Shown piece after piece: positions 48,184 through 57,101 of a DNA stretch of 64,000 nt. The notes under the pieces were generated by a model, which had not been told where the DNA came from, searched no databases, and saw nothing but the letters and a program-made list of their open reading frames with translations. The stretch is taken from assembly GCF_019429625.1 (NCBI RefSeq), contig NZ_JAHXRW010000007.1:62001-126000 (forward strand), read 5' to 3'. The translations under genes were made by a program, and so were the position numbers. This DNA is from Celeribacter sp. PS-C1 (lineage in GTDB: Bacteria > Pseudomonadota > Alphaproteobacteria > Rhodobacterales > Rhodobacteraceae). Positions within the stretch are counted from its first letter, which is position 1. Every line of letters starts with the position of its first letter.

Positions 48184-48642
48184 TCAAGTGGCTTCCTGCT
48201 CAAGGTGCAATTTCATATTGATCAGCACCTGTTGCAATTCAAGCGTCTCTCGCAGCAAACGCTTAGCCTCGTTGTAGGTGATAATTCCGTCCTCGATCGC
48301 ATCGGTGTATTCGGCCATCAGCATCGCGAACCGCTGAGAGAGCGCGACCACATCGGTGTTCACGCCGCCCTGTTTCGGATGCTCGTTGCGTGCCGCATCA
48401 TAAGACAGCGCAATGCCCTTCAACTCCGCCAAAGCAGAGGTCACATGCGGATAGCCCGCAGCCGCCTCCAACTGGGCAACGGCATCGACCGGAATGAAGC
48501 GATCCGAATGCTCATCCGCCGTCGAATAATAGCGCCCCAGAGTCGCCTTGGACTTTCCGGTCAGCGCGCAGGCTGCTTCCAGCCCCACATCCTTGACCAG
48601 CGCTTCCGTATGTTTCTTCAGATAATTCCCAGCAGCATCCAT
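48184..48642 (-). CDS. Predicted regulatory protein, phage CII-like helix-turn-helix
   Basis: A 152-aa protein. Residues 15-40 (VKDVGLEAACALTGKSKATLG) look like a helix-turn-helix reminiscent of phage CII-type regulators; the rest is helical and acidic, with a predicted coiled-coil-like end (AKRLLRETLELQQVLINMKLHLEQEA). No Cys and no signal peptide. It could be a chromosomal regulator of phage origin, but no other phage genes are near. The identification is tentative. Confidence 0.7.
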   Translation of the reverse strand: MDAAGNYLKKHTEALVKDVGLEAACALTGKSKATLGRYYSTADEHSDRFIPVDAVAQLEAAAGYPHVTSALAELKGIALSYDAARNEHPKQGGVNTDVVALSQRFAMLMAEYTDAIEDGIITYNEAKRLLRETLELQQVLINMKLHLEQEAT

Positions 48643-49013
48643 TGTGCGTGTCTCAACCCCTTACGTCGTCCATCCCATGGGGAATTCCATAAACCATTTC
48701 CCATTAAATTCCCGATTTTCGCATGACATACAAGCATATACCTGCTGTTGCGGGGTTTAGAGAGTATTCGATGCAGTCACGCATCGGGTCGGGTGGGAGC
48801 ATTTTTTCGAGAAAGCAGGTTTTCAGGTCGGTTCTGGCACCCTCATCCCCTTTGCCTTTGGCAAACGCCGGACATGTTCATGAGTTTTTCTCACGCTTCC
48901 ACCCGTTAGTTTCCCGCAACACCACTGCCTTGCTGCAAATTTTTCACCTTCATATAGGTTCGAGCACATTGCCCGCTTGATCCCTGCCTTTGTGATCTGG
49001 CACAGAACGGCGC
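48643..49013. other. Intergenic region upstream of tdk
   Basis: 371 bp between the divergent CII-like gene and tdk. It contains A/T-rich stretches (48685-48740 and 48935-48962) that can hold promoters for both genes. Short open frames here have no recognisable protein pattern. I see no RNA gene or repeat. Confidence 0.5.
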
Positions 49014-49595
49014 ATGGCAAAGCTTTATTTTCAATACTCGACCATGAACGCAGGCAAATCGACCCTGCTGCTTCAGGCCTCCTACAACTATCGCGAACGC
49101 GGGATGGACACCTATCTCATCACCGCGAAACTTGATGACCGCGCAGGCGCCGGACGCATTGCCAGTCGGATCGGCATCGGCGATGAGGCGGACACCTTCG
49201 AGGACCATGAGGATATGTTCGCCAAGATCGAGACCCGTCTCAAAGACGGCCCTCTGGCGTGTATCTTTATCGACGAGGCGCAGTTTCTGACCAAGGAACA
49301 GGTCTGGCAGCTGGCGCGCGTGGTCGACGATTTGAAAGTGCCGGTGATGGCCTACGGGCTGCGCGTCGACTTTCAGGGCAATCTCTTCCCGGGTTCCGCG
49401 GCGCTTTTGGCACTGGCGGACGAGATGCGCGAAGTACGCACGATCTGTCATTGCGGGAAAAAGGCAACCATGGTGGTGCGCATGTCTGAGAACGGCATGG
49501 TGCTGACCGAAGGCGCACAGGTCGATATCGGCGGCAACGAGCGCTATGTCTCGCTTTGCCGCAAACATTGGCGCGAGGCGACGGGGGGCATCTAA
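49014..49595 (+). CDS. tdk: Thymidine kinase
   Basis: A 193-aa type II thymidine kinase. It starts MAKLYFQYSTMNAGKST, close to the E. coli enzyme, with the P-loop at residues 11-17; the catalytic DEAQFL lies near 89. A zinc ribbon is formed by CHCGKKA and a later Cys near residue 182. It phosphorylates thymidine for the salvage pathway. It is monocistronic by context. Confidence 0.96.
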   Translation: MAKLYFQYSTMNAGKSTLLLQASYNYRERGMDTYLITAKLDDRAGAGRIASRIGIGDEADTFEDHEDMFAKIETRLKDGPLACIFIDEAQFLTKEQVWQLARVVDDLKVPVMAYGLRVDFQGNLFPGSAALLALADEMREVRTICHCGKKATMVVRMSENGMVLTEGAQVDIGGNERYVSLCRKHWREATGGI

Positions 49596-49610
49596 GCCCC
49601 CAATCAGGCC

Positions 49611-49976
49611 TTAATGCATCCGTCCACCATTCGGCACCGAAAGCCCCGGCTGCGCGAGGACAATTGCCCCATCCGCGTCTGGGAACCCGAGCACCAGTAC
49701 TTCGGACATGAACCGGCCGATTTGGCGCGGCGGGAAATTCACCACGGCCATGACCTGTTGCCCGACCAAGGTTTCGGGCGTGTAATGCACGGTGATCTGC
49801 GCCGAAGATTTTTTCTCGCCGATCTCCGGACCGAAGTCGATCCAGAGCTTGATCGCCGGTTTGCGCGCCTCCGGGTAGGGCTCCGCGCGGACCACAGTGC
49901 CCGCACGGATATCGACTTTCAAAAAGTCGTCAAACCCGATCTCGGCTTCTTTCTCTGCGGCTTTCTCACCGCTCAT
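49611..49976 (-). CDS. csaA: tRNA-binding/CsaA-type export chaperone
   Basis: A 121-aa single OB-fold protein. [26 protein letters not shown] and [30 protein letters not shown] are characteristic of CsaA, the EMAP-II/MetRS-C-like dimer that binds tRNA or unfolded proteins. The ATG overlaps the proC stop by 4 bp (ATGA), so it is coupled to proC. Confidence 0.93.
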   Translation of the reverse strand: MSGEKAAEKEAEIGFDDFLKVDIRAGTVVRAEPYPEARKPAIKLWIDFGPEIGEKKSSAQITVHYTPETLVGQQVMAVVNFPPRQIGRFMSEVLVLGFPDADGAIVLAQPGLSVPNGGRMH

Positions 49977-50776
49977 GCCAATTCCTCGTCGCGCTTGATC
50001 GCGGCCTCGACGGCACGCTCCAAGAGCACAGGGAAGCCAGTTTCCTCATCCATCAACACGCGCAGCGCCTCGGCAGTCACGCCGCCCGGAGAGGTCACAT
50101 TGATGCGCAGCTGTGCCGGGCTTTCATCGGAGGTTTCCGCCAACTGACCTGCGCCGCCGACAGTGGCCTTGGCCAGTTGCATCGCCATCTCGGGTGTCAA
50201 ACCTGCCTTTTCGCCTGCCGCCGCCATGGCCTCGATCAGGTGAAACACATAGGCAGGGCCACAGCCGGAGATCGCCATGAGAGGCCGGATTTGCGCTTCT
50301 GTTTCGAGGCGCACCACCTGCCCGACCGCTTGCAGCAGGCTGTCAGCCAAATCGACATCGGCCTCGCTCGCCATAGCATTGCCGACAATGCCAGTGATGC
50401 CGCGCCCGATGGCAGCCGGCGTGTTGGGCATGGCGCGCACGATGGGGGTTTTGTCGCCCAGCATCTCTTCATAGCTCGCCATGGTGATCCCGGCGGCCAC
50501 GGTCAGGAACACGGTCGTGCCATTGCCCAGCTTTTGCAGCGACGGCAGCGCATCGCCCATCATCTGCGGCTTGACCGCGACGAGAACAATCGCTGGATTG
50601 TCCGGCAGCTCCGCGTTCAGCTTCACACCGGTGCCTTGCAGCCAAGCTGACGGGTTCGGGTCGAGCACAGTCACAGAGCTGGGAGGCAGACCGCCATCGA
50701 GCCAGCCCTTGAGCATCGCCGAGCCCATTTTCCCACAGCCCAAAAGCACCAAACCGCGTGTTTTCAGATCATCCAT
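49973..50776 (-). CDS. proC: Pyrroline-5-carboxylate reductase
   Basis: A 267-aa reductase for the last step of proline synthesis. The Rossmann motif [13 protein letters not shown] starts at residue 13, VKPQMM follows, and the family signature [14 protein letters not shown] lies near the C-terminus. It uses NADPH. GAGGGACG precedes the ATG. It is first in an operon with csaA. Confidence 0.97.
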   Translation of the reverse strand: MDDLKTRGLVLLGCGKMGSAMLKGWLDGGLPPSSVTVLDPNPSAWLQGTGVKLNAELPDNPAIVLVAVKPQMMGDALPSLQKLGNGTTVFLTVAAGITMASYEEMLGDKTPIVRAMPNTPAAIGRGITGIVGNAMASEADVDLADSLLQAVGQVVRLETEAQIRPLMAISGCGPAYVFHLIEAMAAAGEKAGLTPEMAMQLAKATVGGAGQLAETSDESPAQLRINVTSPGGVTAEALRVLMDEETGFPVLLERAVEAAIKRDEELA

Positions 50777-50800
50777 GATCTCGTCCCTCTCTGCATAATA

Positions 50801-50830
50801 AAAAGCCCCCTGAGGGCATCAGGGGGCACT
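50801..50830 (-). terminator. Intrinsic terminator after the YbjN gene
   Basis: GCCCCCTGA and TCAGGGGGC (arms at 50805-50813 and 50819-50827) form a hairpin followed on the minus strand by TTTTTATT. It separates the YbjN gene from proC. Confidence 0.92.
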
Positions 50831-50884
50831 CTATCAAGCGCATGGCGGAGCGCAACGCATCCCGCCCTCTACATTTCCGCGCAG

Positions 50885-51385
50885 TTACGCGCGTCCGTAG
50901 GCCTCGCGGATCGCGACATCCATCGCCTCTTCGGGCGAACGATCAGACCAGGCGGTGAGTTGGAAGGCCGGGTAGAACCGCTCGGCGGCACCGACGGCAG
51001 AACCGATCAGACGATCCACCTGTTCCGCGCTCGCAATTTGACCACCGGAGAGCACGAGCCCGTAACGGTAAACCATCAACTGTTGTTCCGGCCAGAAGGT
51101 GAAAGCACCAGTCCAGATCTGGTCGTTGGCGCGGTTCAGGATCTCATAGATCTGCGGCAGCTTCTCAGCCGGCGGTTCCATTTCAAAGGTGCAGATCAAT
51201 CGCAGGGTCTCGTCGAAATCGGACCAAGCCAGCGTGATCGAATAGGTGCGCCACTGGCCCTCGACCGCCATGGCGATCTGATCGTCGGTGACACGGTCGA
51301 ATTCCCAGTCGTTGTGTTCGCAAAGATGCTCGCACAGATCAATCGGGTGGATTTCGGTAGAAAAGCTCTGCTCAATAAGCGACAT
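50885..51385 (-). CDS. YbjN domain-containing protein
   Basis: A 166-aa protein. HPIDLCEHLCEHNDWEFDRVTDDQIAMAVEG begins a YbjN fold, a T3SS-chaperone-like alpha/beta domain, and FWPEQQLMVYRYGLVL lies in the central strand region. YbjN proteins in enterics act in motility and stress signalling; the role here is unknown. GAGGTCC precedes the ATG at 51383-51385, which is preferred over an upstream start. It is divergent from the DnaA-box-like cluster. Confidence 0.88.
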   Translation of the reverse strand: MSLIEQSFSTEIHPIDLCEHLCEHNDWEFDRVTDDQIAMAVEGQWRTYSITLAWSDFDETLRLICTFEMEPPAEKLPQIYEILNRANDQIWTGAFTFWPEQQLMVYRYGLVLSGGQIASAEQVDRLIGSAVGAAERFYPAFQLTAWSDRSPEEAMDVAIREAYGRA

Positions 51386-51560
51386 ACACGGACCTCGTCT
51401 GTTTTGCGTCTCTTGTGGCGCTGCGACATCCCCCCTTTGTGACATCACGGTGGCTTCCACTAAGACTTGGTGCCTGCTCTAAGGGTCGGCGTGTGCAGCA
51501 CCTACCCTTACTAGATATGGTGTGACGAAAGCATCGAATCTGTAAAGCGAAATATTTGTG

Positions 51561-51634
51561 TTATCCCCATCAAACGACCGTCATCCACAGGATGCCTGTT
51601 TTTTCCACATCCCCACAAAGCCCCCTGTGGACAG
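51561..51634. promoter_or_regulatory. Phased cluster of four DnaA-box-like 9-mers
   Basis: TTATCCCCA (51561), TCATCCACA (51581) and TTTTCCACA (51601) start exactly 20 bp apart in the same orientation, each one base from TTATCCACA. A fourth, TGTGGACAG (51626-51634), is on the other strand with two mismatches. This could be a DnaA-titration or control site. Confidence 0.5.
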
Positions 51635-51635
51635 A

Positions 51636-51663
51636 AAAAAAGCCCCCTGAAAGGGAGCTTTTC
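51636..51663 (-). terminator. Intrinsic terminator of ubiK
   Basis: AAAGC-CCCT and AGGG-GCTTT form a hairpin with one mismatch; on the minus strand it runs into TTTTTT. Confidence 0.8.
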
Positions 51664-51690
51664 GGGCGCATTTGAAACGGATTTACCGGA

Positions 51691-51939
51691 TCAGGCTTTT
51701 TTCTTGGCCTCAAGCGCATCGAGCCGCTTTTTCAGCTCTTCGTTCTCTTCGCGGGCCTTTTGCGCCATGCCGCGTACGGCGTCGAATTCTTCGCGGGTGA
51801 CGAAATCGCGATCCGCCAACCAGCGGTCGACAAGGCTTTTCATCGCGGTTTCCGCCTCGTCCTTGGCGCCTTGAGCCACACCCATGGCGTTGGTCATGAG
51901 TTGCGAGAAGTCATCAAGGATCTTGTTGCGGGTCTGCAT
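51691..51939 (-). CDS. ubiK: Ubiquinone biosynthesis accessory factor UbiK
   Basis: An 82-aa protein of the BMFP/YqiC type: RNKILDDFSQLMTNAM, RWLADRDFVTREEFDAVRGMA and a coiled-coil end (KAREENEELKKRLDALEAKKKA). UbiK trimers bind UbiJ and membranes and help assemble the ubiquinone synthesis complex. GGAGG precedes the ATG at 51937-51939. It is divergent from lgt. Confidence 0.93.
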   Translation of the reverse strand: MQTRNKILDDFSQLMTNAMGVAQGAKDEAETAMKSLVDRWLADRDFVTREEFDAVRGMAQKAREENEELKKRLDALEAKKKA

Positions 51940-52040
51940 GGCGGCCTCCGGCGCAGTCGTGAATGTCTGTGATCTATATGGGACGGGAAAGCGCAAATCG
52001 CAAGGTTGACTTCCGCGCGCCTCTGACGACAGTTGCGCGC

Positions 52041-52922
52041 ATGTTGAACATGATCCCTGCCGTTCTGAATTTTCCCGACCTCTCCCCGGTGATCTTCGAG
52101 ATCAATCTGGGTCCGATCAACTTTGCGCTGCATTGGTATGCGATGGCCTATATCGGCGGCTTCCTGATCGGATGGCTCCTGATCCTGCGCGCCTTCAAGG
52201 CCACGCGCCTTTGGGCCGATGGCACAGCGCCGATGAGCAAGGAAGAGTTCGAAGACCTGCTGACGTGGCTCATTCTGGGCGTCATTGTGGGGGGGCGGCT
52301 TGGCTCTGTCCTGCTCTATAATCCCGGCTATTATCTCAGCCACCCGTGGGAAATCCCGATGGTATGGAAAGGCGGCATGGCCTTTCATGGTGGGTTCTTG
52401 GGCGTTGTGATTGCGGCTCTGATCTGGGGGCGTAAGCATCAGAAGCCCTTATTGTCGCTCGGTGATCTCTTAGCCATGGCCACGCCTCCGGGGCTGTTGC
52501 TCGGGCGGCTCGCGAATTTCGTCAATGCCGAACTTTGGGGCAAACCCTGGGATGGGCCTTGGGCGGTGATCTTTCCGGGCATGGACGCGCAGGCCTGTCA
52601 AAATATCGACTCTGTCTGCGCCCGCCACCCCTCACAGCTTTATGAAGCGGGGATGGAGGGGCTGATTCTCGGCACGCTGATCCTTGCCCTCGTCTGGTTC
52701 ACCGATGTTTTGAAACGCCCTGGATTCATCATGGGGCTGTTCTTTGCGGGCTATGGCCTGTCACGTTTCATCGTCGAATTCTTCCGCCAGGCGGACGCTC
52801 AATTCATCACCGCGGCAAATCCCACTGGCGCCGTCTTCCTCGGCATGCAGATGGGCCAGCTTTTGTCCCTGCCGATGATCCTCTTGGGCCTGTTCTTCAT
52901 GCTCAGAGCCAAGAAAGCATGA
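52041..52922 (+). CDS. lgt: Prolipoprotein diacylglyceryl transferase
   Basis: A 293-aa membrane enzyme that attaches diacylglycerol to the lipobox Cys of lipoproteins. The signature GRLANFVNAELWG and HPSQLYEAGMEG are present, as is ALHWYAMAYIGGF. About seven membrane segments. The start is chosen as ATG at 52041, giving the usual N-terminus (MLNMIPAVLNFPDLSP); an ATG at 51963 would add 26 residues and 52050 would remove three. Its stop overlaps the next start by 4 bp, so the entericidins and other lipoproteins here depend on it. Confidence 0.95.
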   Translation: MLNMIPAVLNFPDLSPVIFEINLGPINFALHWYAMAYIGGFLIGWLLILRAFKATRLWADGTAPMSKEEFEDLLTWLILGVIVGGRLGSVLLYNPGYYLSHPWEIPMVWKGGMAFHGGFLGVVIAALIWGRKHQKPLLSLGDLLAMATPPGLLLGRLANFVNAELWGKPWDGPWAVIFPGMDAQACQNIDSVCARHPSQLYEAGMEGLILGTLILALVWFTDVLKRPGFIMGLFFAGYGLSRFIVEFFRQADAQFITAANPTGAVFLGMQMGQLLSLPMILLGLFFMLRAKKA

Positions 52923-53992
52923 CCGCCCTCAAGGACATTCTCACCCGCCGGATCGCGCAAACCGGACCGCTTTCGCTGGCCGATTATATGGCCGAGTGCC
53001 TGCTGCACCCGGAACATGGCTATTACACGACACGCGATCCCTTGGGGGCCTCTGGCGACTTCACCACTGCGCCCGAAATCAGCCAGATGTTCGGCGAGCT
53101 TTTGGGGCTCTGTCTGGCGCAAAGCTGGCTGAGCCAAGGCGCCCCTGCCCCCTTTACGCTGGCCGAGATCGGCCCCGGACGCGGCACCTTGATGGCAGAC
53201 ATCTTGCGCGCCACCAAAGGCGTGCCGGGCCTGCACGATGCGATGCAGGTGCGTCTGGTTGAGGCCTCCCCCACGCTGCGCGCCGCGCAAAAAGAGCGTC
53301 TTGCGGGCTATGAGGTCACTTGGTGCGATCACGTAGCGGAGCTGCAGGACGCACCTTTATGGTTGATCGCAAACGAGTTTTTCGATGCGCTGCCGATCCG
53401 GCAATTCACCCGCAAGGGACAGGGCTGGGCGGAAACCCAAGTCGGACTGAAAGATGGTGCGCTGACCTTGGGTCTCTCCGCCCCTACGCCGCTGGCCGAA
53501 TTGGCGCCTCGGCTTGAGGACACGACGGACGGCGATGTGGTCGAAACCTGCCCCAGTGCCACCCCCATCGTCACCGAGATCGCACAACGGATCTCCAAGC
53601 ATGGCGGGGCTGCGATCTTTGTCGATTATGGCGACTGGCGCTCTTTGGGGGATACCTTCCAAGCGCTCGAGGCCCATGAGATGGTCGATCCCCTCGCCCG
53701 TCCCGGGCAGGCAGATCTGACCGCGCATGTGGATTTCGAGGCGCTGGCGCAGGCCGCGCAGCCGTCAGGCGTCGTCTCATCTCAAATGGTCCCGCAAGGG
53801 CTGCTTTTGGCGCGCTTGGGCATCTCGGAACGCGCGCAAGCGCTTGCCGCAAAACTGAGCGGAGAGGCTTTGGAAAGCCACGCCCGCGCATTTGACCGGT
53901 TGACCTCGCCCACAGAAATGGGAACCCTTTTCAAAGCGCTGGCCCTCGCCCCCAGCCCGGATAAGATGCCCCCAGGATTCGACGCGGGATAA
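52919..53992 (+). CDS. MidA/NDUFAF7-type SAM-dependent methyltransferase
   Basis: A 357-aa class I methyltransferase (DUF185). The N-terminal YMAECLLHPEHGYYTTRDPLG is typical, followed by FTLAEIGPGRGTLMADI (SAM motif I), VEASPTLRAAQ, WLIANEFFDALPIRQF and FVDYGDW. Its mitochondrial homologue methylates an Arg of complex I subunit NDUFS2; a similar role in NDH-1 assembly is possible. It overlaps lgt by 4 bp and is followed 6 bp on by pgeF: one operon. Confidence 0.93.
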   Translation: MTALKDILTRRIAQTGPLSLADYMAECLLHPEHGYYTTRDPLGASGDFTTAPEISQMFGELLGLCLAQSWLSQGAPAPFTLAEIGPGRGTLMADILRATKGVPGLHDAMQVRLVEASPTLRAAQKERLAGYEVTWCDHVAELQDAPLWLIANEFFDALPIRQFTRKGQGWAETQVGLKDGALTLGLSAPTPLAELAPRLEDTTDGDVVETCPSATPIVTEIAQRISKHGGAAIFVDYGDWRSLGDTFQALEAHEMVDPLARPGQADLTAHVDFEALAQAAQPSGVVSSQMVPQGLLLARLGISERAQALAAKLSGEALESHARAFDRLTSPTEMGTLFKALALAPSPDKMPPGFDAG

Positions 53993-53998
53993 GAACAT

Positions 53999-54757
53999 AT
54001 GAGCCTTGAAATCATCACCTCTGACGCGCTGGACGGTATTCAGCACGGGTTCTTCACCCGCAAGGGCGGCGCCTCGTCGGGGGTGTTTGGCGGGCTCAAC
54101 TGTGGGCTTGGGTCGACGGATCAGGCCGATATCGTCAAGATCAACCGGACCCGGGCCGCCGGCGCGCTCGGATTGACGTATGGCGATCTCTGCGCCGCGC
54201 ATCAGGTGCATTCCGCCGATGTCGCCCGTGTCACCGGACCGCAAGACGGCCCGGCCCCGAAATGCGATGCGCTGGTGACCGATCAGCCGGGACTGGCGCT
54301 TGTGATCCTGACCGCCGATTGCCAGCCGGTGCTCTTCGCCGATCCGAAAGCCGGCGTCATCGGCGCGGCCCATGCCGGCTGGAAAGGTGCGATTGGCGGG
54401 GTTCTGGAGGCGACGATTGAAGAGATGGAGGCCTTGGGTGCCCATCGCGAGGACATCACCGCCATCATCGGCCCGACGATTTCGCAGCGCGCCTATGAGG
54501 TTGGCCCTGAATTCCTTGAGGATTTCCTCGCGGATACGCCCGACAACGCCCGGTTCTTTGCCAATGGCGAGGGGGATCGCTATCAGTTCGACCTGCCTGC
54601 TTACGGGTTGCACCGCTTGCGTCAGGCGGGCGTCGGCAATGCCGAATGGACCCGGCATTGCACCTATTCCGATCCGGAGCGGTTCTATTCCTATCGTCGT
54701 TCGGTGCATCGCAAAGAGGCCGATTACGGACGACTCATTTCTCTGATCCGACTCTGA
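53999..54757 (+). CDS. pgeF: Peptidoglycan editing factor PgeF (multicopper polyphenol oxidase domain)
   Basis: A 252-aa protein of the YfiH family. GFFTRKGGASSGVFGGLNCG, the LTADCQPVLFAD motif and AAHAGWKGAIGG carry the conserved Cys and His of the metal site. PgeF removes wrongly inserted Ser at position 1 of muropeptide precursors; related proteins are purine nucleoside phosphorylases. AAGAAC precedes the ATG. It is last in the lgt operon. Confidence 0.94.
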   Translation: MSLEIITSDALDGIQHGFFTRKGGASSGVFGGLNCGLGSTDQADIVKINRTRAAGALGLTYGDLCAAHQVHSADVARVTGPQDGPAPKCDALVTDQPGLALVILTADCQPVLFADPKAGVIGAAHAGWKGAIGGVLEATIEEMEALGAHREDITAIIGPTISQRAYEVGPEFLEDFLADTPDNARFFANGEGDRYQFDLPAYGLHRLRQAGVGNAEWTRHCTYSDPERFYSYRRSVHRKEADYGRLISLIRL

Positions 54758-55047
54758 CGCATACCTGAAACTGCAAGCGTTTTGGGCAGGAATGCGGCGT
54801 GCGCCTGCCCTATTGTCGCCCGAAACAATCCCTCGACTTGCGCGCCATTGTTTTCATAAATTACAATTAACCTTAAATTTCATATAGTTATATGACGAAA
54901 ACCCCTCTCCCGCGGAACTGCGCCGCCCCGACGAAGGCTCCAACGCTTTTCCATGACAATCGCCGCATTTTCGCCGGAGGCGCGGGGCATATTGTTCTCA
55001 AGTTAGAAACAAGCACTGAAGATAGTGCCAAGAATGTGAGAGCAGCC

Positions 55048-55197
55048 ATGAAAAATCGTCGCTGGATGGCATCCATGATCGCCGAAGCCAAAAAGACCGA
55101 GGTTGAGATGCCCTGGGCCCGCGGTGCCCGTCGTGCCGCGCTCATCGCAAAGACGTCGGGTCCTGTCGCCAAACCTCACCTGCGCGCCTCGGCCTAA
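55048..55197 (+). CDS. Small conserved basic protein (49 aa)
   Basis: A 49-aa basic protein beginning MKNRRWMASMIAEAKKTE, then MPWARGARRAALIAK. I recall closely similar short proteins in Rhodobacteraceae, all without assigned function. GAGAGC lies before the ATG at 55048; the frame stays open upstream to 54892 but that part shows no pattern. The upstream A/T-rich stretch at 54850-54892 is a likely promoter. Confidence 0.7.
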   Translation: MKNRRWMASMIAEAKKTEVEMPWARGARRAALIAKTSGPVAKPHLRASA

Positions 55198-55393
55198 CGA
55201 TTCGAGGCACCCGCCTCTCAGTCACCACAAAATCGGCATATTTCGAATTGAGACGGAAACAAACCACAACTGGTGCCACCCACTGGTTCCATCCTTAACC
55301 GTAATTCGATAAAATTTTTGACAATCCACCTCGTTTCTTGTGATCTTTAATCCACTGTTTTCGGTGGGGGCCGTCACAGTCACGAGGCGTTTC

Positions 55394-56248
55394 ATGTCGC
55401 AGCCCCTTTCCGGCCTACAGGCACTCCACCGCAGCACCGACTCTCTTCGGAAGAACGACTCCGCGCATGGATATGCCCAGAGCGGCCTTCAGGTGAAAAC
55501 CGCTTGGACCGTGCGGCGTGCACGCCCCATTGATCGCCTTGCTGACCGCCCCAACTACGCGCTTCGCCGCTATGAAATCCTTTGGCGCGGGCCCAACGGT
55601 GATATCTGTGACACCACTCTTAGCGCCCCGGCCCTACCGCTCTTTGAGTCCGCATTCAACGCCTTTGCCCGCGGCGCGCTGATCCCGACACCACTTGGGC
55701 CTATCGCCATCGAGGATCTGTTGCCGGGGGATATGATCGAAACCGTGGACAATGGCCTTCAGCGCGTTGAGTGGATTGGCGCGATGATGATGGACCCAAA
55801 GGGCACACGCAGCCCGGAGGCCAAGCCGGAGCGGCTCTACCGGGTTATGGCGGACGCCTTTGGGCTTGGCCGCCCTGCCCCCGATCTGGTGCTGGGCGCC
55901 GGAGCGCGGTCGCTTCTGCGTTCGGACACGTTGAAAGCAACCTATGGCACTTCGCAGGCCATGGCTCCGGTGCCGAGCCTTGCCGACGGCATGTCGGTGA
56001 TCGAGGTTACGCCGATCTCCTCGGTGCGCAGCTATCACATCGGCCTTGCACGCCATAGCCTCGTTCGAGTGAACGGCGTTGAACTTGAGAGCTATCACCC
56101 CGGCCCTGCCGTGGCTGGCGAGCTTCAGGGCGCCCTGCGCGCGCGGTTTATGGCGCTCTTTCCACATCTCGACGACTTGGGCGATTTCGGCGCCATGACG
56201 CAGCTGCGGCTAACGCCGACGGATATGCTGGAACTGGCGCTCAGCTGA
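55394..56248 (+). CDS. Hint-domain protein lacking the catalytic cysteine
   Basis: A 284-aa protein. From residue 89 the sequence aligns with Hint domains: AFARGALIPTPLGPIAIEDL, PGDMIETVDNGLQRVEWIG and a late SYHIGLARHSLVRVNGV strand. The nucleophile position, Cys142 in the other Hint protein of this window, is Ala90 here, so self-cleavage is not expected. The N-terminal 88 residues are basic with no signal peptide. GAGG precedes the ATG at 55394. A terminator follows. Confidence 0.85.
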   Translation: MSQPLSGLQALHRSTDSLRKNDSAHGYAQSGLQVKTAWTVRRARPIDRLADRPNYALRRYEILWRGPNGDICDTTLSAPALPLFESAFNAFARGALIPTPLGPIAIEDLLPGDMIETVDNGLQRVEWIGAMMMDPKGTRSPEAKPERLYRVMADAFGLGRPAPDLVLGAGARSLLRSDTLKATYGTSQAMAPVPSLADGMSVIEVTPISSVRSYHIGLARHSLVRVNGVELESYHPGPAVAGELQGALRARFMALFPHLDDLGDFGAMTQLRLTPTDMLELALS

Positions 56249-56294
56249 CGCATTTCAGAAGACCGATACGTTGTCCCCGTGTTGGTCATCACAG

Positions 56295-56325
56295 AAAACG
56301 GCCCGTCTTTCGGCGGGCCGTTTTT
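56295..56325 (+). terminator. Intrinsic terminator between Hint and Lrp genes
   Basis: AAAACGGCCCG (56295-56305) pairs with CGGGCCGTTTT (56314-56324), flanked by A- and T-runs; it can serve both convergent genes. Confidence 0.92.
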
Positions 56326-56356
56326 AACATCGGAAAACTGAGTTGAGGCGCTTATC

Positions 56357-56857
56357 TTAAGCGTTCTGCGCCAGCCGCGCCTCAAGCACATCGAAAGGAA
56401 CACCGGGCTCGTCTTTCGCACCCCGGATCACCAGCGACGTTTTCACGCTCGCGACATTTTCGGTCGACAGCAACTCGCCGGTCAGAAAGCTCTGGAAGGT
56501 CGAGAGGTCGGGCGCCACGCATTTGAGGATGAAATCCACCTCGCCGTTCAGCATGTGGCATTCGCGCACGAGCGGCCATTCCTGACATTTCGCTTCGAAT
56601 TTCGATAGATCCACCTCAGCCTGACTTTGCAGACCGACCATGGCGAAAACCTGCACCTCGAAGTTCAACGCACGGGCATCGACCACGGCGTGATAGCCCT
56701 TGATGTAGCCGCTCTCTTCCAAAGTGCGCACCCGACGCAAACAGGGCGGCGCAGAAATGCCGACGCGTTTTGCCAGCTCAACGTTGGTCATGCGTCCGTC
56801 TGCCTGCAATTCCGCAAGAATTTTGCGATCAATCTCGTCGAGTTTATGAGAGGGCAT
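56357..56857 (-). CDS. Lrp/AsnC family transcriptional regulator
   Basis: A 166-aa regulator. The N-terminal helix-turn-helix is KLDEIDRKILAELQADGRMT then VELAKRVGISAPPCLRRVR; the C-terminal RAM domain includes GEVDFILKCVAPDLSTF. Ligands are usually amino acids. It is divergent from trxB with a 244-bp gap, so it may regulate trxB or itself. GGGAAAACAG precedes the ATG at 56855-56857, and upstream starts are rejected. Confidence 0.94.
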   Translation of the reverse strand: MPSHKLDEIDRKILAELQADGRMTNVELAKRVGISAPPCLRRVRTLEESGYIKGYHAVVDARALNFEVQVFAMVGLQSQAEVDLSKFEAKCQEWPLVRECHMLNGEVDFILKCVAPDLSTFQSFLTGELLSTENVASVKTSLVIRGAKDEPGVPFDVLEARLAQNA

Positions 56858-57101
56858 CTGTTTTCCCGAAGCCTTGGCCAAATTGGCGTAAATTCCAACA
56901 AATGCGCAAAGAGGGCCCTGCGCGCAACATTCTTTCTCATTTTGGCAAGAAAGTTTCAAGAGCATTTCGCACACGAGACGCGCTCGATACCAAACCGCGC
57001 CTATTTTTTCACCCCCGCTATGCAGCACACGGGGTTTGATAAGCCGGAGCGCCGTGTCTATATCGGTGCCGACACAAAAGACAACATGAAAAGGGTCCAC
57101 C

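Larger units (their letters stand above)
51386..51690. other. Intergenic region carrying the DnaA-box-like array
   Basis: 305 bp between the YbjN gene start and the ubiK stop. Apart from the box cluster (51561-51634) and the ubiK terminator (51636-51663) it holds the YbjN promoter region; no gene is seen. Confidence 0.6.

Noticed and set aside
51561-51634. Replication origin
   Set aside because: Only a box array is visible; no dnaA, dnaN, gyrB or hemE-type neighbours and no clear A/T-rich unwinding element, so I call it a possible DnaA-binding site only.
54892-55047. Longer form of the 49-aa gene
   Set aside because: The additional codons show no pattern and the preferred ATG at 55048 fits a recalled family start.
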